Source: Epiperipatus broadwayi
Lineage: Eukaryota > Onychophora > Udeonychophora > Euonychophora > Peripatidae
NCBI GenBank assembly: GCA_028023455.1
Contig: JAQFVV010000042.1
Location: forward strand, 8,021,922-8,085,921
Direction of reading: 5' to 3'
DNA length: 64,000 nt
Below, piece by piece: positions 49,184 through 61,223 of the stretch (positions are counted from its first letter, which is position 1; every line of letters begins with the position of its first letter). The position numbers and the translations under genes were made by a program. The notes beneath the pieces were generated by a model. It worked only from the letters and a program-made list of their open reading frames with translations, had not been told where the DNA came from and searched no databases.

Positions 49184-51309
49184 GTCAGTTTCTTTTCTTT
49201 TACTTTCGTCTACTCAATCAGTCTCAACATGGGCAATCAGCCATGGATGATTGAAATGTTATTGTGGCAATCAACCATAAGCCAATTTGCTATCATTTAG
49301 AAATCTCTAATAATTTAGAGGGCTTATTTGCTATAAGAAGGCCTGATTTTTAGGTGCCTTGGCTATTGCTATTCAATTAGAAAAGATTTTAAATTAAATA
49401 GGAAGTTTATATAAGGTTAATGGAATCGTATCTAATTGTTTCTAGTAAAAGATTTGTTTAATATTTATTTGAATAGTGTTAAGGACTAATGGAAAGGAGT
49501 TGGAAGAAAAAAAAATCGGTCTATTTATATATACATCATCCTTGCACACAAACATTGTGAATTATTTTATTTAATGTTTTACTATTATTATTATTTTATA
49601 TTGAAAATTTGTTAATAAATAGCATAAATATCTTAGACGTTACCATTCAATTTTTGTTAAATATAATTGATGTTTGTGAGTGAGTAAATGGTGAAAAAGT
49701 TATTCATTTTAATTTTGCAAAAAATAAACAAACAAACAAATCCATAAATATATATAAACACTCAGACTTTGTTCATAGCTTCTATTATTATTATTTTTTA
49801 TTTATTTAATTAAATTTAAATGATAAAAATAAACCATGGACTCAACATCTATAGATTTTGATGCATAATAATTGACTCATTGCTAGGAAGATAATGTGAG
49901 CGCATCAGAAGTAACAAATTGAGTTTGATGTCAGGAACCATTCTCTCTTTACTTTATTATTTTACCACTGCTATAAAAGCACATGAAATTGAGGAGTATA
50001 CAATTATGCACTATTTTATTGGTCAGTGCACTGCATAGATAATCATTTACTTTGATGTTATCTGAGTTGTTTATCACTAGTTATCTGAAAAAAATTCTAA
50101 GCTTGATGTGAAATCTCAATCACCTGAAAAAAATTTAAAACTTGATCTGCATCTTCCCACTGTTAAACACAAATCTCTTTCCATTTATTTAGTTGTATAA
50201 TTTTTTGTTTAATGCCTTATTTATTTATTTCAATTACATGCATTGATAGTGTCATGAAGTTCTCTTTTCATTTCATTTTGCTAAATTTCTCTTTGTGTTA
50301 TATGCACTGCAATAATAGTGTCAGATTCTGGAACCAAAGTCCTCTGATCTGTTCCAATTCTGGCATTTCTGACACTCAAACTTTTTATGAACACCTGGAG
50401 AATAAAACTAGTTGATTATTTCTTATTTAAATATATTCTTAATAATTATTATAAAAAAATTAAACTTTTGCAACCACTTGCAAAATTGTTTGACTAAATC
50501 AAGGTAAATATTTCACAAATAATTGTTTTATATATATATACACACATACAATTTCAGTTTATTGATGAATAACTTAAATGTCACATTTATATTATATATG
50601 GGGTGTAATTAACAGTTGTAATTGCAAAATAATTTTTTAATGTTTTTTTAATAACTTTAATTTCAAAAATTTATAATTAACTGATAACACATTTTTAATG
50701 TTTCAATTATATGGAATAATGAATATAAAAAAGAGTATTTGTGGTACCCTTTCTTGGTGATACATAAAGAAAGACAAAGTCTTTCAATCATTACAAGTGT
50801 TTAATATTTTTATACACATATTTCCATGACACAAATTCTCAAAAAGTTAATTCTGTTGTGTAAATATCCAACTCATATTGTTATTCTCTGAAATTTTGCC
50901 TTTCTAAGATTATAAAAAAAATATAAAACTACACTTTGCCTTCTGCTAATCAAGAAAATATAAGGGGAAAAAATGATTCAGATATACCTCAGTGAATATA
51001 CTGATGACTGGCAATTTCTCCATTCCAGTATGGATTTTAGTGAAAAAGAAAAACAGTCATTAAAGTAATATGTTATGGTTTCAGTAGCATTTATATATAC
51101 TAGATATCAACATATATTTGATGTCTAATTTTACTTAAACATTTCTAGTTGAAATACAAAAAATATTATCTTTAAAGAATTACTTTTAATATAACTTATA
51201 ATAAGATCTTTGATATTGTCTTTACTACATTGCAAAAAAATCACTAACTTTTATGAGCCCATCAGAATATTTTGAATTTAATATGTATATACAATACTTA
51301 TTATTAGAA
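49184..51309. other. Intron downstream of exon B
   Basis: AT-rich. The first 200 bases are less biased ('catgggcaatcagccatgg'), possibly a decayed repeat. The open frame 50212-50415 has no recognisable motif. No further exon could be identified. Confidence 0.5.
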
Positions 51310-51530
51310 TGTGTAGATTTTCTATCTTAATGTAAACTGAGCACTGATTATATGCATGTGTGGGAGATGATGATCCAGACTAACTGATGAGTGCTGGTTC
51401 AGTATGAAATATGTATATTGGAGATTATCTTTTTTATATGTATGTGATCGTGAGTATCGGTTATATTGGATGGAGTGGATGATTGTAGGGAGCTTAAAAG
51501 TCTGGCTTCAAATCCCCTTTAATTATTATT
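51310..51530 (+). repeat. SINE family A, near-complete copy
   Basis: Contains 'ctatcttaatgtaaactgag', 'gatccagactaactgatgag', 'tggttcagtatgaaat', 'tgtatattggagat', 'gttatattggatggagtgg' and ends 'aaaagtctggcttcaaatcc', the tRNA T-arm-like 3' signature. Its full length is shared with the inverted pair at 63329-63826 and its 3' half with 2900-3050. Confidence 0.7.
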
Positions 51531-51945
51531 AATAGCTATATAAGTTTGAATTTTAATGAATTGATTATACAATGCCACCCCAACAGGAGTACTTATAATA
51601 CAAAATAGAAAAAAATATGACTATTTCTTTCCAAGTATATTCTTTAATACTAACCTGAAGAAAAAGAAATGCTAGAGCCACTCTATAGACTATTTAAACT
51701 TTTGTTCTTATATGAAAATTTTTGAGAATCCAGAGTCATCTTGCATTAATTTATTATATAACTATATTAACAAATTCTATTACATTTACATTCCTAACAG
51801 AGGCAAATTTCCATCCACAATATGTTTTATCCAAATTCAATGAAATCAAAAATCCATTTTTTTACTTGTTGATAAACTTTAAATCCACCTTTTTATTATT
51901 TCATTACTATATGTCATAACTGGTTAGAATGTTTTAAGCCTATAA
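51531..51945. other. AT-rich intron sequence
   Basis: The 65-codon frame at 51722 is composition-driven. No feature recognised. Confidence 0.45.
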
Positions 51946-52174
51946 ACATCACATGATCACCTCCTCTTATGCTTGTGTATAACTGTTGTTAAAACAGGCA
52001 AAAACTCACTATATATATTGCCACACACTGCAATCTAGAGTAATCAATGGATGCCAGAAGGCTTGTGCATAAAATCCCCATCTAGCTTGCTGTGTGTGGC
52101 AACATATATAGTGAGTTTTTGCCTGTTTTAACAACAGTTATACACAAGCATAAGAGGAGGTGGTCATGTGATGT
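51946..52174. repeat. Family B hairpin with about 85-bp near-perfect arms
   Basis: 51946-52031 and 52090-52174 are inverted copies with only about three mismatches, separated by a 58-base loop that holds the family core 'atcaatggatgccagaagg' and 'tgtgcataaaatcccc'. Such near identity suggests a young structure or ongoing arm conversion. Confidence 0.9.
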
Positions 52175-52545
52175 TTAATGGCTTAAAACCAAAGACACCA
52201 AAATGTATGGGGACTGAACTGGGTTCAGACCCATATGACTATATAAGCTAATGGGCTTGGATTGAAAACATTAAGGTGTTTTCAATTTAAGACTCATAGT
52301 TTTGTACTTAAATGGAGATAAAAGGTAGTTGCTGAAGGTTGCATTAGATCCTAAGGTCTAGATGCAGTACTCTCAGATCCAAGGCTCCTCACTGATGAAG
52401 GCCATAAGGCAGAAACTAGTCTGGGGATATTGGATGAGTAGGCACTAGATGGGGATTTTATGCCCAAGCCTTCTGGCTTCCATTGATTACTCTAGCTTGC
52501 TGTATGTGGCAGTATATAGTGAGTTTTTGCCTGTTTTGGTTATAA
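52175..52545 (+). repeat. Repeat family B, long copy
   Basis: Carries 'ctgggttcagaccca', 'tatataagctaatgggctt', 'gtagttgctgaaggttgcat', 'gcagtactctcagatccaag', 'tcctcactgatgaaggcc' and the core 'agaaactagtctggggatat', ending 'gtgagtttttgcctgtttt'. That end matches the arms of the preceding hairpin, so both derive from one family and may form a single composite unit 51946-52545. Confidence 0.75.
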
Positions 52546-52970
52546 TGTTCAGATTTTTTTTTTCAATGAATTATGTACAATTCTGCCCTGTATATCCATA
52601 TGCTCACCACCTATAATTTGACAAAAATATTAAATAATTTTTTTTTAAAATCAGAAAATCCATAAATTTTATGTGCAAATATAAATTAATGAACAACATT
52701 TTCTCATGTACTAAATGAACACTTTGCTCTTCATGATCATTCTTTCTCCTTCTCAGTTTATGATTGTAGTCCTTTTAATTTTATTTATGTGTATAATTTT
52801 TATTTTAAATCATTTGTGTATGTGTATATAAAGTTCATTACTGATGGCAGGGTTGAAGCATTGATACGATGATTTAAAACAAAGGTGGATGAATTGTGTG
52901 AATTTAGTTTAACATTTCCTCAATATTTTATGATAAATAAAAAGTTGTTGTAGATATAAAAAAATTTTTT
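52546..52970. other. AT-rich intron sequence
   Basis: No feature recognised. Confidence 0.45.
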
Positions 52971-53120
52971 TTAGATAGCTACAGGTAGATAGACATGTAA
53001 TAGGTAGGTATGCAAGTAGAAGGATGGATGGGCAGATGGAAGTGAGTCAGTGGGTGGATAAATTAGATAGATAAATGAATAGACAGACAGATGAACTAAT
53101 AGATAAGTAGATATGTAACT
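52971..53120. repeat. Degenerate GATA/GGAT-type microsatellite
   Basis: Dense tetranucleotide-like repeats: 'gatagctacaggtagataga', 'ggatggatgggcagatgg', 'gtgggtggataaattagata' and 'gacagacagatgaac'. Old and interrupted. Confidence 0.8.
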
Positions 53121-53482
53121 GAATAGAATTACAATTCATTTAAATCAGTGATGGTTATTTTTTGTGCGATAATCACGCTTTGAACAGTTGAAGGGGAGAT
53201 TTTGGTTAATTTTTGAATAATATAAGACCATCCTTTGATTCAGATGTAAAAAAAAGATATTAATCTTAACATATACTACGATGATGTGGTTTCTTTGAAA
53301 CTGTCATTTTTTAGAAATATTATTCACTTTCGAAAAAGTATTTTACAATATTTTATTGATTAAGTTGCTCCCAAATATAAGTGATTGTTTATTGGAAATT
53401 TAGTATAGTTTTAGTGAATTAAGTTTAATGCCAGAAAAACACAAAAAAGTATTGTAAATAAAAAAGTAAATACATGTTACTT

Positions 53483-54205
53483 TATTGATTTGATCAAAAC
53501 ATTTGGGCATTAACAGAAAATGTTTGTGTCAATATTTGAAAGTAATTAATTGCTCATAGAAGGTTATTCATAGACAATATACTACTGCTACATAATAATA
53601 TAAAAAAGTTAATAGTTGGTAGAAAATATGAGGCCCTTGAAATGATACTAATATTAAACAAAGTTATCTATTAGCTCTGTTATTATATTCCATTTTTATG
53701 ACAGTGACCCTAGGATTAATATATATAGATGGCCTTTTTAATCAAATATCAGAGCATAATAAAGATTTGTTGGAAAGTGGAAAACAAGGGCTGTATTTGC
53801 TTGGTTTTTTATTTAAAGGGTATTGGTGTTTGTGCTTTGTTTTCACCAGTCATCAGAGAAGAATCTAAAAAATTTTCAATAAACTTTAATATTTTATCAG
53901 CAACATTTGTTTTGTACAATTACTACTTTGAAAATATTGATTATTTTAAATTAGTAGGCAGCTATTTAGATAAAAAGATATACTTGGATTGCTGCTTTTA
54001 ATAAGTTAAAAAATATTGAGTGATGAAGCTACTTTGATGAAATTAATTGAATAGTTGATTGTTATTTAGAACAATTTATTGTATGCCAATGAGACATGGA
54101 CTTTATTGATACAACATAAAGGCATTTGAAAAGTTTTTTTTTAAGGATCATAAAAATTAATTGATATATTTTTCCTCATATTGGATTTGGTGATATTTAA
54201 TCTGA
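53483..54205 (+). pseudogene. Highly decayed LINE reverse transcriptase
   Basis: Pieces in order: 'FIDLIKTFGH' at about 53481-53510, corresponding to FIDLTKAFDTVN with the second conserved Asp position altered. Then 'NKGCICLVFYLKGIGVC' within 53729-54001, corresponding to KQGCVLAP.LF. Then 'YANETWTL' or its frameshifted equivalent with 'YNIKAFEKFF' near 54090-54140, corresponding to Y.SETW.L...HIKALE.FH. Many frameshifts. The family resembles the split LINE at 44890/47717. Confidence 0.5.
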
Positions 54206-54209
54206 ATTT

Positions 54210-55610
54210 TCTACTGTCTGATTAAATAATAATATTGTATGTGTTGTGTGTATATTTCAAGAATATAAAATAAAGCTATTATGTTTATAATAATTTGTCA
54301 GACAGAGTTGAAACACTTTAGAAAATTAATGTATGTGTAATGTGCATTTTAATTCGAATTACTCAAATGTACACTATTTACACAGATTATTTAAAGTGCA
54401 ATAAAACTGCAGAAATTAGTGTGTGCAGCATTATAGTGTGTATCACTGTAGCCTTTCAGTAATGCTTTTATAGTAGCAAACAAAGTGAGAGATTGCATGG
54501 TTACCAATATTTTGTGCTGAGTACTGCTACTAGGAAAACACTTACTGAAATGTTAATGAAATGAAAATTCTAAACCCACATATTTGTTTTGGTTCCTAGT
54601 AAAATTGTGAGAAGAGAGAAGCATTTGTAAAGCATGAAATGTATTGTTGGAGAAAATAACAAACTGTAGTTGTATTGAAAGTATTGTCAAAACAAATGGG
54701 ATTCATGCAGCTGGGTAATGGTCATGATAACCATCTTAAAAATTGACAGTGTGAATCACTGGAATCAGAAAATTGGAAAATGAGTTTCTTAGTAACAAGA
54801 ATGATAATATGATAATATATTATCAAAGTCATGAGGAGAAAAGACATCCAGAACTGAACTGATAGAGGAAACTGATTTTTTGGGAGTGAGTAATCAGTGT
54901 AATGATTCACCAGAATTACCTGCGATGGATTTGCTCACTTTGGAACATCTGGAAGGAAAACCTAAAATAAAGGCAGAGGAGGATGAAAGATCGGTACCAC
55001 CACCTAGATGAGTGAGAGAATGTAGAAGGCCAGGATGATTTAAGGACTGTATTTGTAATTAAGTGTGTTAACTTTTTTAGAGTAAGAGGAGGAATGTACT
55101 AACTGACTAAATAATAATATTGTATGTGCATGTATTTCAAACATATAAATAAAGCTAGTTATGTTTGTAAAAACTTATCAGACAGGAAGTTGAATTAATT
55201 TCTCCATTGTTAACATTCTAAAAAATCAGTGTATGCAGAAAGTGTATTTGAATATGAATTATGTAAATGTTCAAATTGTAATAAAAACTGCAGAAATTAC
55301 AGTGTATTACAGTAGTGCATTTACAGTAGTGAACAAAGTGAGAGATAGTAGTGCACTCATGAAAGAAGATAAAACACAATGCATACTCTAAGAAAATGAA
55401 TATGTGAAGAATATCTATATAGATAAAGATATATGCAGAATAATACATATAGAGAGATATAGTTATATTAAATCTAACATATTGCTTAATGAAGTGTTTT
55501 TACTATGAGAAGATTGTAACTGTATTTGTAATAATGTTTAAAATATAGGTGTTTGTGTCAAGTTAATAAACTCATTTTTGTTAATTTTTCACCATAGTGT
55601 TGAGTTTTAT
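54210..55610 (+). mobile_element. Deleted LTR retrotransposon: two LTR-like repeats with a polypurine tract
   Basis: A direct repeat of about 260-285 bp occurs at 54210-54495 and 55095-55347. Both start with '(t)gtactgactgactaaataa' type sequence and share 'taataatattgtatgtg', 'taaataaagctagttatgtt' and 'aactgcagaaatta'. Directly before the second repeat is 'agagtaagaggaggaa', an ideal polypurine tract, followed by TGTACT (LTR start). The segment before it can be read as a pol C-terminus ('RPG.FKDCI'), as in Ty3/gypsy-type elements. The right LTR may run to about 55600 (TATA-rich, with 'aataaa'-like signals), whereas the left one is cut at about 54495. Most of the coding interior is deleted. 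Confidence 0.55.
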
Positions 55611-56254
55611 TTAAGACAATATGTCAGTATTATCTCGTATATATAGTATATTTATAAATTTTTTTTTTTTTTCAATGCGGTATGTGAAATAGATTAAAAA
55701 AATAATATAATTTATTTAGAAAGATATGGCTATGAATACAATACACTGAAAGATGACAATACAAATTTATGTGATTATAAAGGAAAATAAAAGTTTTGTT
55801 TGGAATGATTTTGCCATGTAATCAGCCTGGATCTGTTATGATCATTCACTAGATAGTCAATTTTCTATAATGTTATAAGTAATAGCTCTAGGCACTACTA
55901 TCATGACTAACAACTATATATAAAAATATTTCAATAAATCTGTAGTTGTGAACTGTTGTGTAAAAGATTGCTGTAATACTAGCAAGAGCTTTATTAGAGT
56001 GAAATGAAAAGTTGGTGTTAGTATTGTTTTAGCAACTGGGATATATCATCTACTTGATTTGGAATTCAGATCTAAAGATGAATCATCTCATTAATGTTGG
56101 ATTAATGTTGGATATGTTATAGTATTTTCATAGATAATTATATATAACTTATTAGGAAATGAATATAATGCTATTGTAAGGTCTATTTTCATAAAATATA
56201 ACAAACTTTCTAAAAAAAAAAAACTACTTTATGATGAATATTCATATGATTTTT
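55611..56254. other. AT-rich intron sequence
   Basis: No feature recognised. Confidence 0.45.
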
Positions 56255-56425
56255 GAGAAAGATGCAAACTTTATTTACATTATAAAGATTATTTCATATA
56301 CATAGCTTAAAATATAATAGAGATTTACAATTAAGCAAGTTATTTTATGTTTTCAAAAGGTAAAAATTTGTTGTAGAAAGTATTAAAAGATATCACTGTA
56401 AAATATCAAATATGTGGATGTATTT
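56255..56425 (+). repeat. Possible LINE C-terminal relic
   Basis: 'ttacattataaagattattt', 'gagatttacaattaagcaa' and 'tgtagaaagtattaaaaga' resemble the 47750-47930 LINE tail ('gtacattataaatattatct', 'agagaattacaattaagaaa'). Homology is judged by eye and is weak. Confidence 0.3.
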
Positions 56426-56955
56426 GTATTTTAAGGATTGATTGGATCTTCTATATCAGAATGGTCATATAGTTTATGAATAGCAGTTAGTTGTGATTAA
56501 CATGCCTGGTAACAGTTCTTCCTCTTCTTATATATGACTTTTTGTTGCAGTCTAATTATATGACAAAATGTTTTAGATCATATTAAAAGTAGATCCAACC
56601 GTTTAATTGTTCTATGGACTTAATTAACATTTTACAATTTTATTATTTACTCAAATGAGAATTAGCTACTGATATTTGCAAAGATAATATTCACAGTCTT
56701 TTTTAAAATAGTTCACAAAGTACTAGTAATAATTGTATTTAAATTTGAAAAAAAAAAAACATAAAAAACTTTTTTATTAAGAAATATTAAATCTATAAAT
56801 AAAATAAATTATTTATTACAATAATCATTTATTAGAAAATATAGATAGATTTTTTGCTTATTTAAAAAAGAGATAACTGGAATTATTATATATAGGCATT
56901 AACATAAAGTGAGTTTTTTAGTGTTGTTGTAAGGGTTGTAAATAATAGAGATTAA
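56426..56955. other. AT-rich intron sequence
   Basis: No feature recognised. Confidence 0.45.
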
Positions 56956-57258
56956 ATTTTTTTTATATATTAAATGCTTTTATTGACTGTGCACTAAAAA
57001 GAAATGAAATAAGTGTTTCTTCAACCACAATTGGAGTATTTAGATTTAACTTGAAATAAAAGCATGAGGGGTCCAGAAATTAATTAAGTCAATCCCTTGT
57101 TATAAAAAATAGGGATTGGCTTAATTAATTTTTGGACCTCCATTCTTTTATTTCAAGTTAATTAAAAAAATTTCAATTGTGGTTGAAGAAACAAATTTTT
57201 TAATTTCTTTTTAATTTATAGTCAATAAAAGCATTTAATATATATATAAAAAATATTT
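56956..57258. repeat. 300-bp near-symmetrical foldback element
   Basis: Arms of about 150 bases (about 56956-57107 and 57110-57258) pair across almost their whole length. Outer parts 'atattaaatgcttttattga', middle 'ttcttcaaccacaattg', inner 'aacttgaaataaaag' and 'aaattaattaag.caatccc' all recur inverted. The loop is only a few bases. Non-coding; MITE-like. Transcribed RNA would form a long hairpin. Confidence 0.9.
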
Positions 57259-57297
57259 TTAAGTTTTTAGTATTGACATAGTAAATAAATTAACTGG

Positions 57298-57322
57298 ATA
57301 TATATATATATATATATATATA
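57298..57322. repeat. (TA)n microsatellite
   Basis: About 12 TA units in a row just downstream of the foldback. Confidence 0.9.
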
Positions 57323-59026
57323 AAAGACTTATAAATCCAATTATATTTCAACCAGAGGACTGTATATTTCTTATGTATTGTAACATGATAAAAAATGATG
57401 CTGGGAAAATAATCAATCTAATCTGAATAAAACACAGCCCAGTCATTGGTCACCATTTTGTTATGGACTATTGCCTATATATAATATGGGATGATAATAT
57501 AAAAAACTATCTCAGAATTGAGACATCATTCATAATAATATAAATCTAGCCTAAATGTGAATGAATATCATTTTATAACAGCCCTAAAGTTAATTTGGCA
57601 TTTTATAATAATTACCACATGTACATGATCATCATCAGCTAGCATTGGGTAACTACTTTGACACAATAATAATGGATTTTCTATCTCACTACCTCTCTAT
57701 ATTTGTTCAGTCAACATTTGTCATAAAGAAATGCCTTTAAGATTTATATTATTTATAGCAGAGCAAAATATGCATTAACAAATAGTAACTCCATTAGAAC
57801 CTGTGCAAAATCATCTAACTCAGATATTGATCACACTAGGCAATAACAATATTCCCCATACATAATTATTTAGATTGTCCACTACACTATCATAAAATAC
57901 TAATAACAATTCCTATTAAAATTTAATTTATTTAGATGGTATTTAAAACAAAATACAGCAAATGAGATATGCTTTAGACATCAACAAATCTATTCACTAT
58001 TCCAAGGTAAATTGCAATGAGCAGTGAAATCATGTATTATTGTCCTAAGGAATGATGTATGTCTGAGATATCTATTTGATTGATAATTGGCTAAACTAAA
58101 TTTGAATATTCCGCATACTTTACTAATCTAAATTTTTTTATAGTAATGCAAATTTACTTTAATATTTAATGACATACTATTTAAATCAACTAGTTTCAAA
58201 ATAACTATAATTACATTTTGAAAATATTTATAAACTACACAATATTTATAATGTTTAAATGAAATAAACCTTTACTCAGTTTTATATCTATTTTAATAAA
58301 ATGTTAAATATAATATAAATATTTCATTCATACCCTACATTAGATCAACATTCAATTAGTGCTTCAGTTATTTTCTAAAACAAAACACTCCATAAGAATT
58401 TATTATCAATAAATTTCATTAGATAATTTCAGATTTTACTGTACCCAGTCATATTATGTACAATATACCATAGGTTTCTGTTGTATTTACTGACTTACAA
58501 TCACTGATATTATTCATCTACTTAAATCTCCAATCAATCGATTATAAAATGGATTTTATAACAAACTATATGTGACAATAATTGGCAGTTATCCAAACCA
58601 AAGATAATATTATGTTATATTAGTCAATAAAATTTATTATCTCCATTTCAAAGAGATTTAAAAGTAATTAAGACAGATCATTTTGACTAATGACAGAACA
58701 AAATCTATTAAGATTTTTGTAACCAGACAAGATAAGCAAATAAATAATCAACTCTGAACTACCAGTAATATCGACTTAGATAAGTAAACAAATATTAAAT
58801 GTAGTAACAGCTATAAAATTTATACACATCAGATTTAATAATGATGTATAAAAATATACATATATCTAATTCTATTTCACTTATCAAAATGGGTTTGATC
58901 TTGGATCAAACTTCAAGTACCAAAATTATCTTGCACATTCAAAAGAAAAGCACCGAATTTTAAATCACCTCTAAATTTATTAGTCAGTAATTAAAAGTTT
59001 ATAATAGTAATAATAATAAAATATAT
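57323..59026. other. AT-rich intron sequence
   Basis: No feature recognised; slightly less biased and without long open frames. Confidence 0.5.
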
Positions 59027-61223
59027 TATAATGGTCCGGAGAAGTAGACTTAACATATCTGCACTATGAGGGTGCCACTAGGCAACTTAGAACCTATAAA
59101 ATTTATAAAGTAGGCAGATATGTAAGTTCAAAAAAAAAATATTTTATATATTTTGATTCCGGTCGTTAGCCCATTGTCACTAGCTCATGGAACAGCAGAG
59201 ATAATAAAACAATTCCTATCTAAAAACATTTTTTAAAAAAGAATACAATAAGCCACCTCCAGCAATTAACATACAAACATTTATTTATGCTCATATATAT
59301 ATAAAATTTAGTATTATTATTTTAGTATGTTTACTTTAGCATTTAACTACATTTTTAACTCTTATTTTAGATTTTAATTTACATTTTAATTTTTTTTTTT
59401 AAGTTCGCACAGATGGATTTATAAAAGTTTGTTTTATAATGTTGAGTATAGATCGGTTACGTAGATTACACGGTTAAAAACATTTCAAAATAAACATAAA
59501 CGATCAAAATATAAAATCATTGGTGGAATTGCAGAGGGAAATTTATAAGAAACTCAATGGCATTCATCATAAGATGCCGCATTGACACCAATAACTTAAA
59601 AGACATCCGAATAAATACATTTTAGATACTCACCATAAGGTATCATTATTTACCGAATGTCTATATATTTTGATCAAATATGAAAACCAAAAACATAATT
59701 AACCGATAACGAATCCATGCAAGCGTCTGTCTATACCCAACTTAAATTTAATGCATTTTTATTTAGAGTGTCGAGTATGAATAGACTACATAGATTTGCA
59801 TTTGAAAAGAAAATATTCTATCCTTATTTAACCTTAGGCCAAAAGCTCATAGCCAAACCAAACTCAATCCATCTGATATATCGATGTATTCAATGTAATA
59901 TGAATATGACAACACAAAATACCATAATGTCAGGAATGTACATCTGAGCAGCAGGGTTAAGAGAAGAAATTGACTCTCGTCCAGATAGGATTACTACATC
60001 TATCTGACGAGAAGAGCAATAAAAAAAAACTCCATAGGAAAGGACTGCGGTCATTTTTGCCGACTTACGATCACATTCCATAGACAAAAAAGGGTTGTGC
60101 GGTGTATAATTCGATTCTGCATGTAGCGAACCTCGTACTACATCTACTAATTACACCAATATATCCAATCCATTGACCCAATTCAACTATGAAACGAATA
60201 ACCTAAGATTACCCTCCCCTAATAAAACTTTACAAATCTATATAGCCATTCACGCCCGACTTAAGTTTAACATTTATATAATATTAATTTAACGAAAAAT
60301 AAAAATCATAAATAAAACTTAAAAGAACAAAAAAAAAATGGAAATGATTTTAAAAAAGAAATATATCAAATAAAAAGAATTAATAAAGAATTTAGTTTGG
60401 TCAGATAGGATTCTATTTCTATAAATTAAATACTGGGAAAGTTTATATTTTAGAGTTCTTAGTGTTTTCAAATTAATATTCATTTAAGTTCATAACATGC
60501 TTACGGTTTTAGAAATGTTCATTAGTTATCCGTTGCTTGCCATTTGGAATCCAGCGTTAAATCCCCCGATGATCCTGTGGTCCCCACTATAGGAAAAGCG
60601 ATGTTTCATTTTCTTTTTTTTTATGACAACTGAAGGAATTGAAAGTGCATCTTTCAATTCCTTCACCTCCAACTCTCTGACTTAACACATCTCTGTCTTC
60701 TCTTAAATTTTCTTTACTCACTAAAAATTTATTTGCAAACTTTTTCTTTTATATGTAACTTTTGGATCCAATGGACATTACATCATCGATGATGATGATC
60801 CTTCCATTGAGGTCCAGTTTCCCGATGGATTTCTTTCATTGGCTATTAGTTTCTATTGTTTTCCTATCTGACCGATGCTTATACATTTAAATGCCCAAGG
60901 GCTAGTTCATTTGGACTAATTAAAATAATCATTTCATTTTTTTCAATAACATTAATTAATTTGTTTTGTACAAACTTAGATATATTTTTATTTTTAAATC
61001 TTTACTGACAATTTAGTTTTAAAATACTTTTTCTTTTTTTTTTTTTTTATAAAGTTTCTTTTTTTAATTTCTCATCTGTGCAATTTTATATATATATGAG
61101 TTTAGTATAGAATTTTAATTTTCAATTTTTAATTCTTAAAAAAGAAGTTTTATTTGCGAACTTTTATTTTTTTCATGTTTAATAATAATAAAAAAAAAAG
61201 TAACATCGTATGTTCCCATTACA
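59027..61223 (+). mobile_element. Solo-LTR-like element, copy 3
   Basis: A 2.2-kb homologue of copies 1 and 2 in the same orientation. Left end TATAATG (TGTAATG with one change), right end CATTACA, flanked by ATAT at 59023-59026 and 61224-61227. The TATA-like 'tataaagtaggcagata' and donor-like 'tgtaagt' near the left end, the 'tgaataga.tacatagat' block and the 'ggtcc(g/a)(a/g)tttcccgatgg' block near the right are all conserved. A segment around 60545-60600 is deleted or rearranged relative to copies 1 and 2. Frames at 59717 and 59890 are not conserved as proteins. Confidence 0.65.
60632..60664 (+). other. Conserved hairpin in LTR-like copy 3, with compensatory change
   Basis: Stem GAAGGAATTGAAAG / CTTTCAATTCCTTC, 14 perfect pairs around tgcat. 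Relative to copies 1 and 2, the sixth base changed G to A and its partner C to T, keeping the pair. The stem was also extended by tidying the inner bases. Confidence 0.75.

Noticed and set aside
53729-54001. 90-codon open frame as a possible host exon
   Set aside because: Its content fits a decayed LINE RT (KQGC block) with neighbouring LINE-like pieces before and after in other frames.
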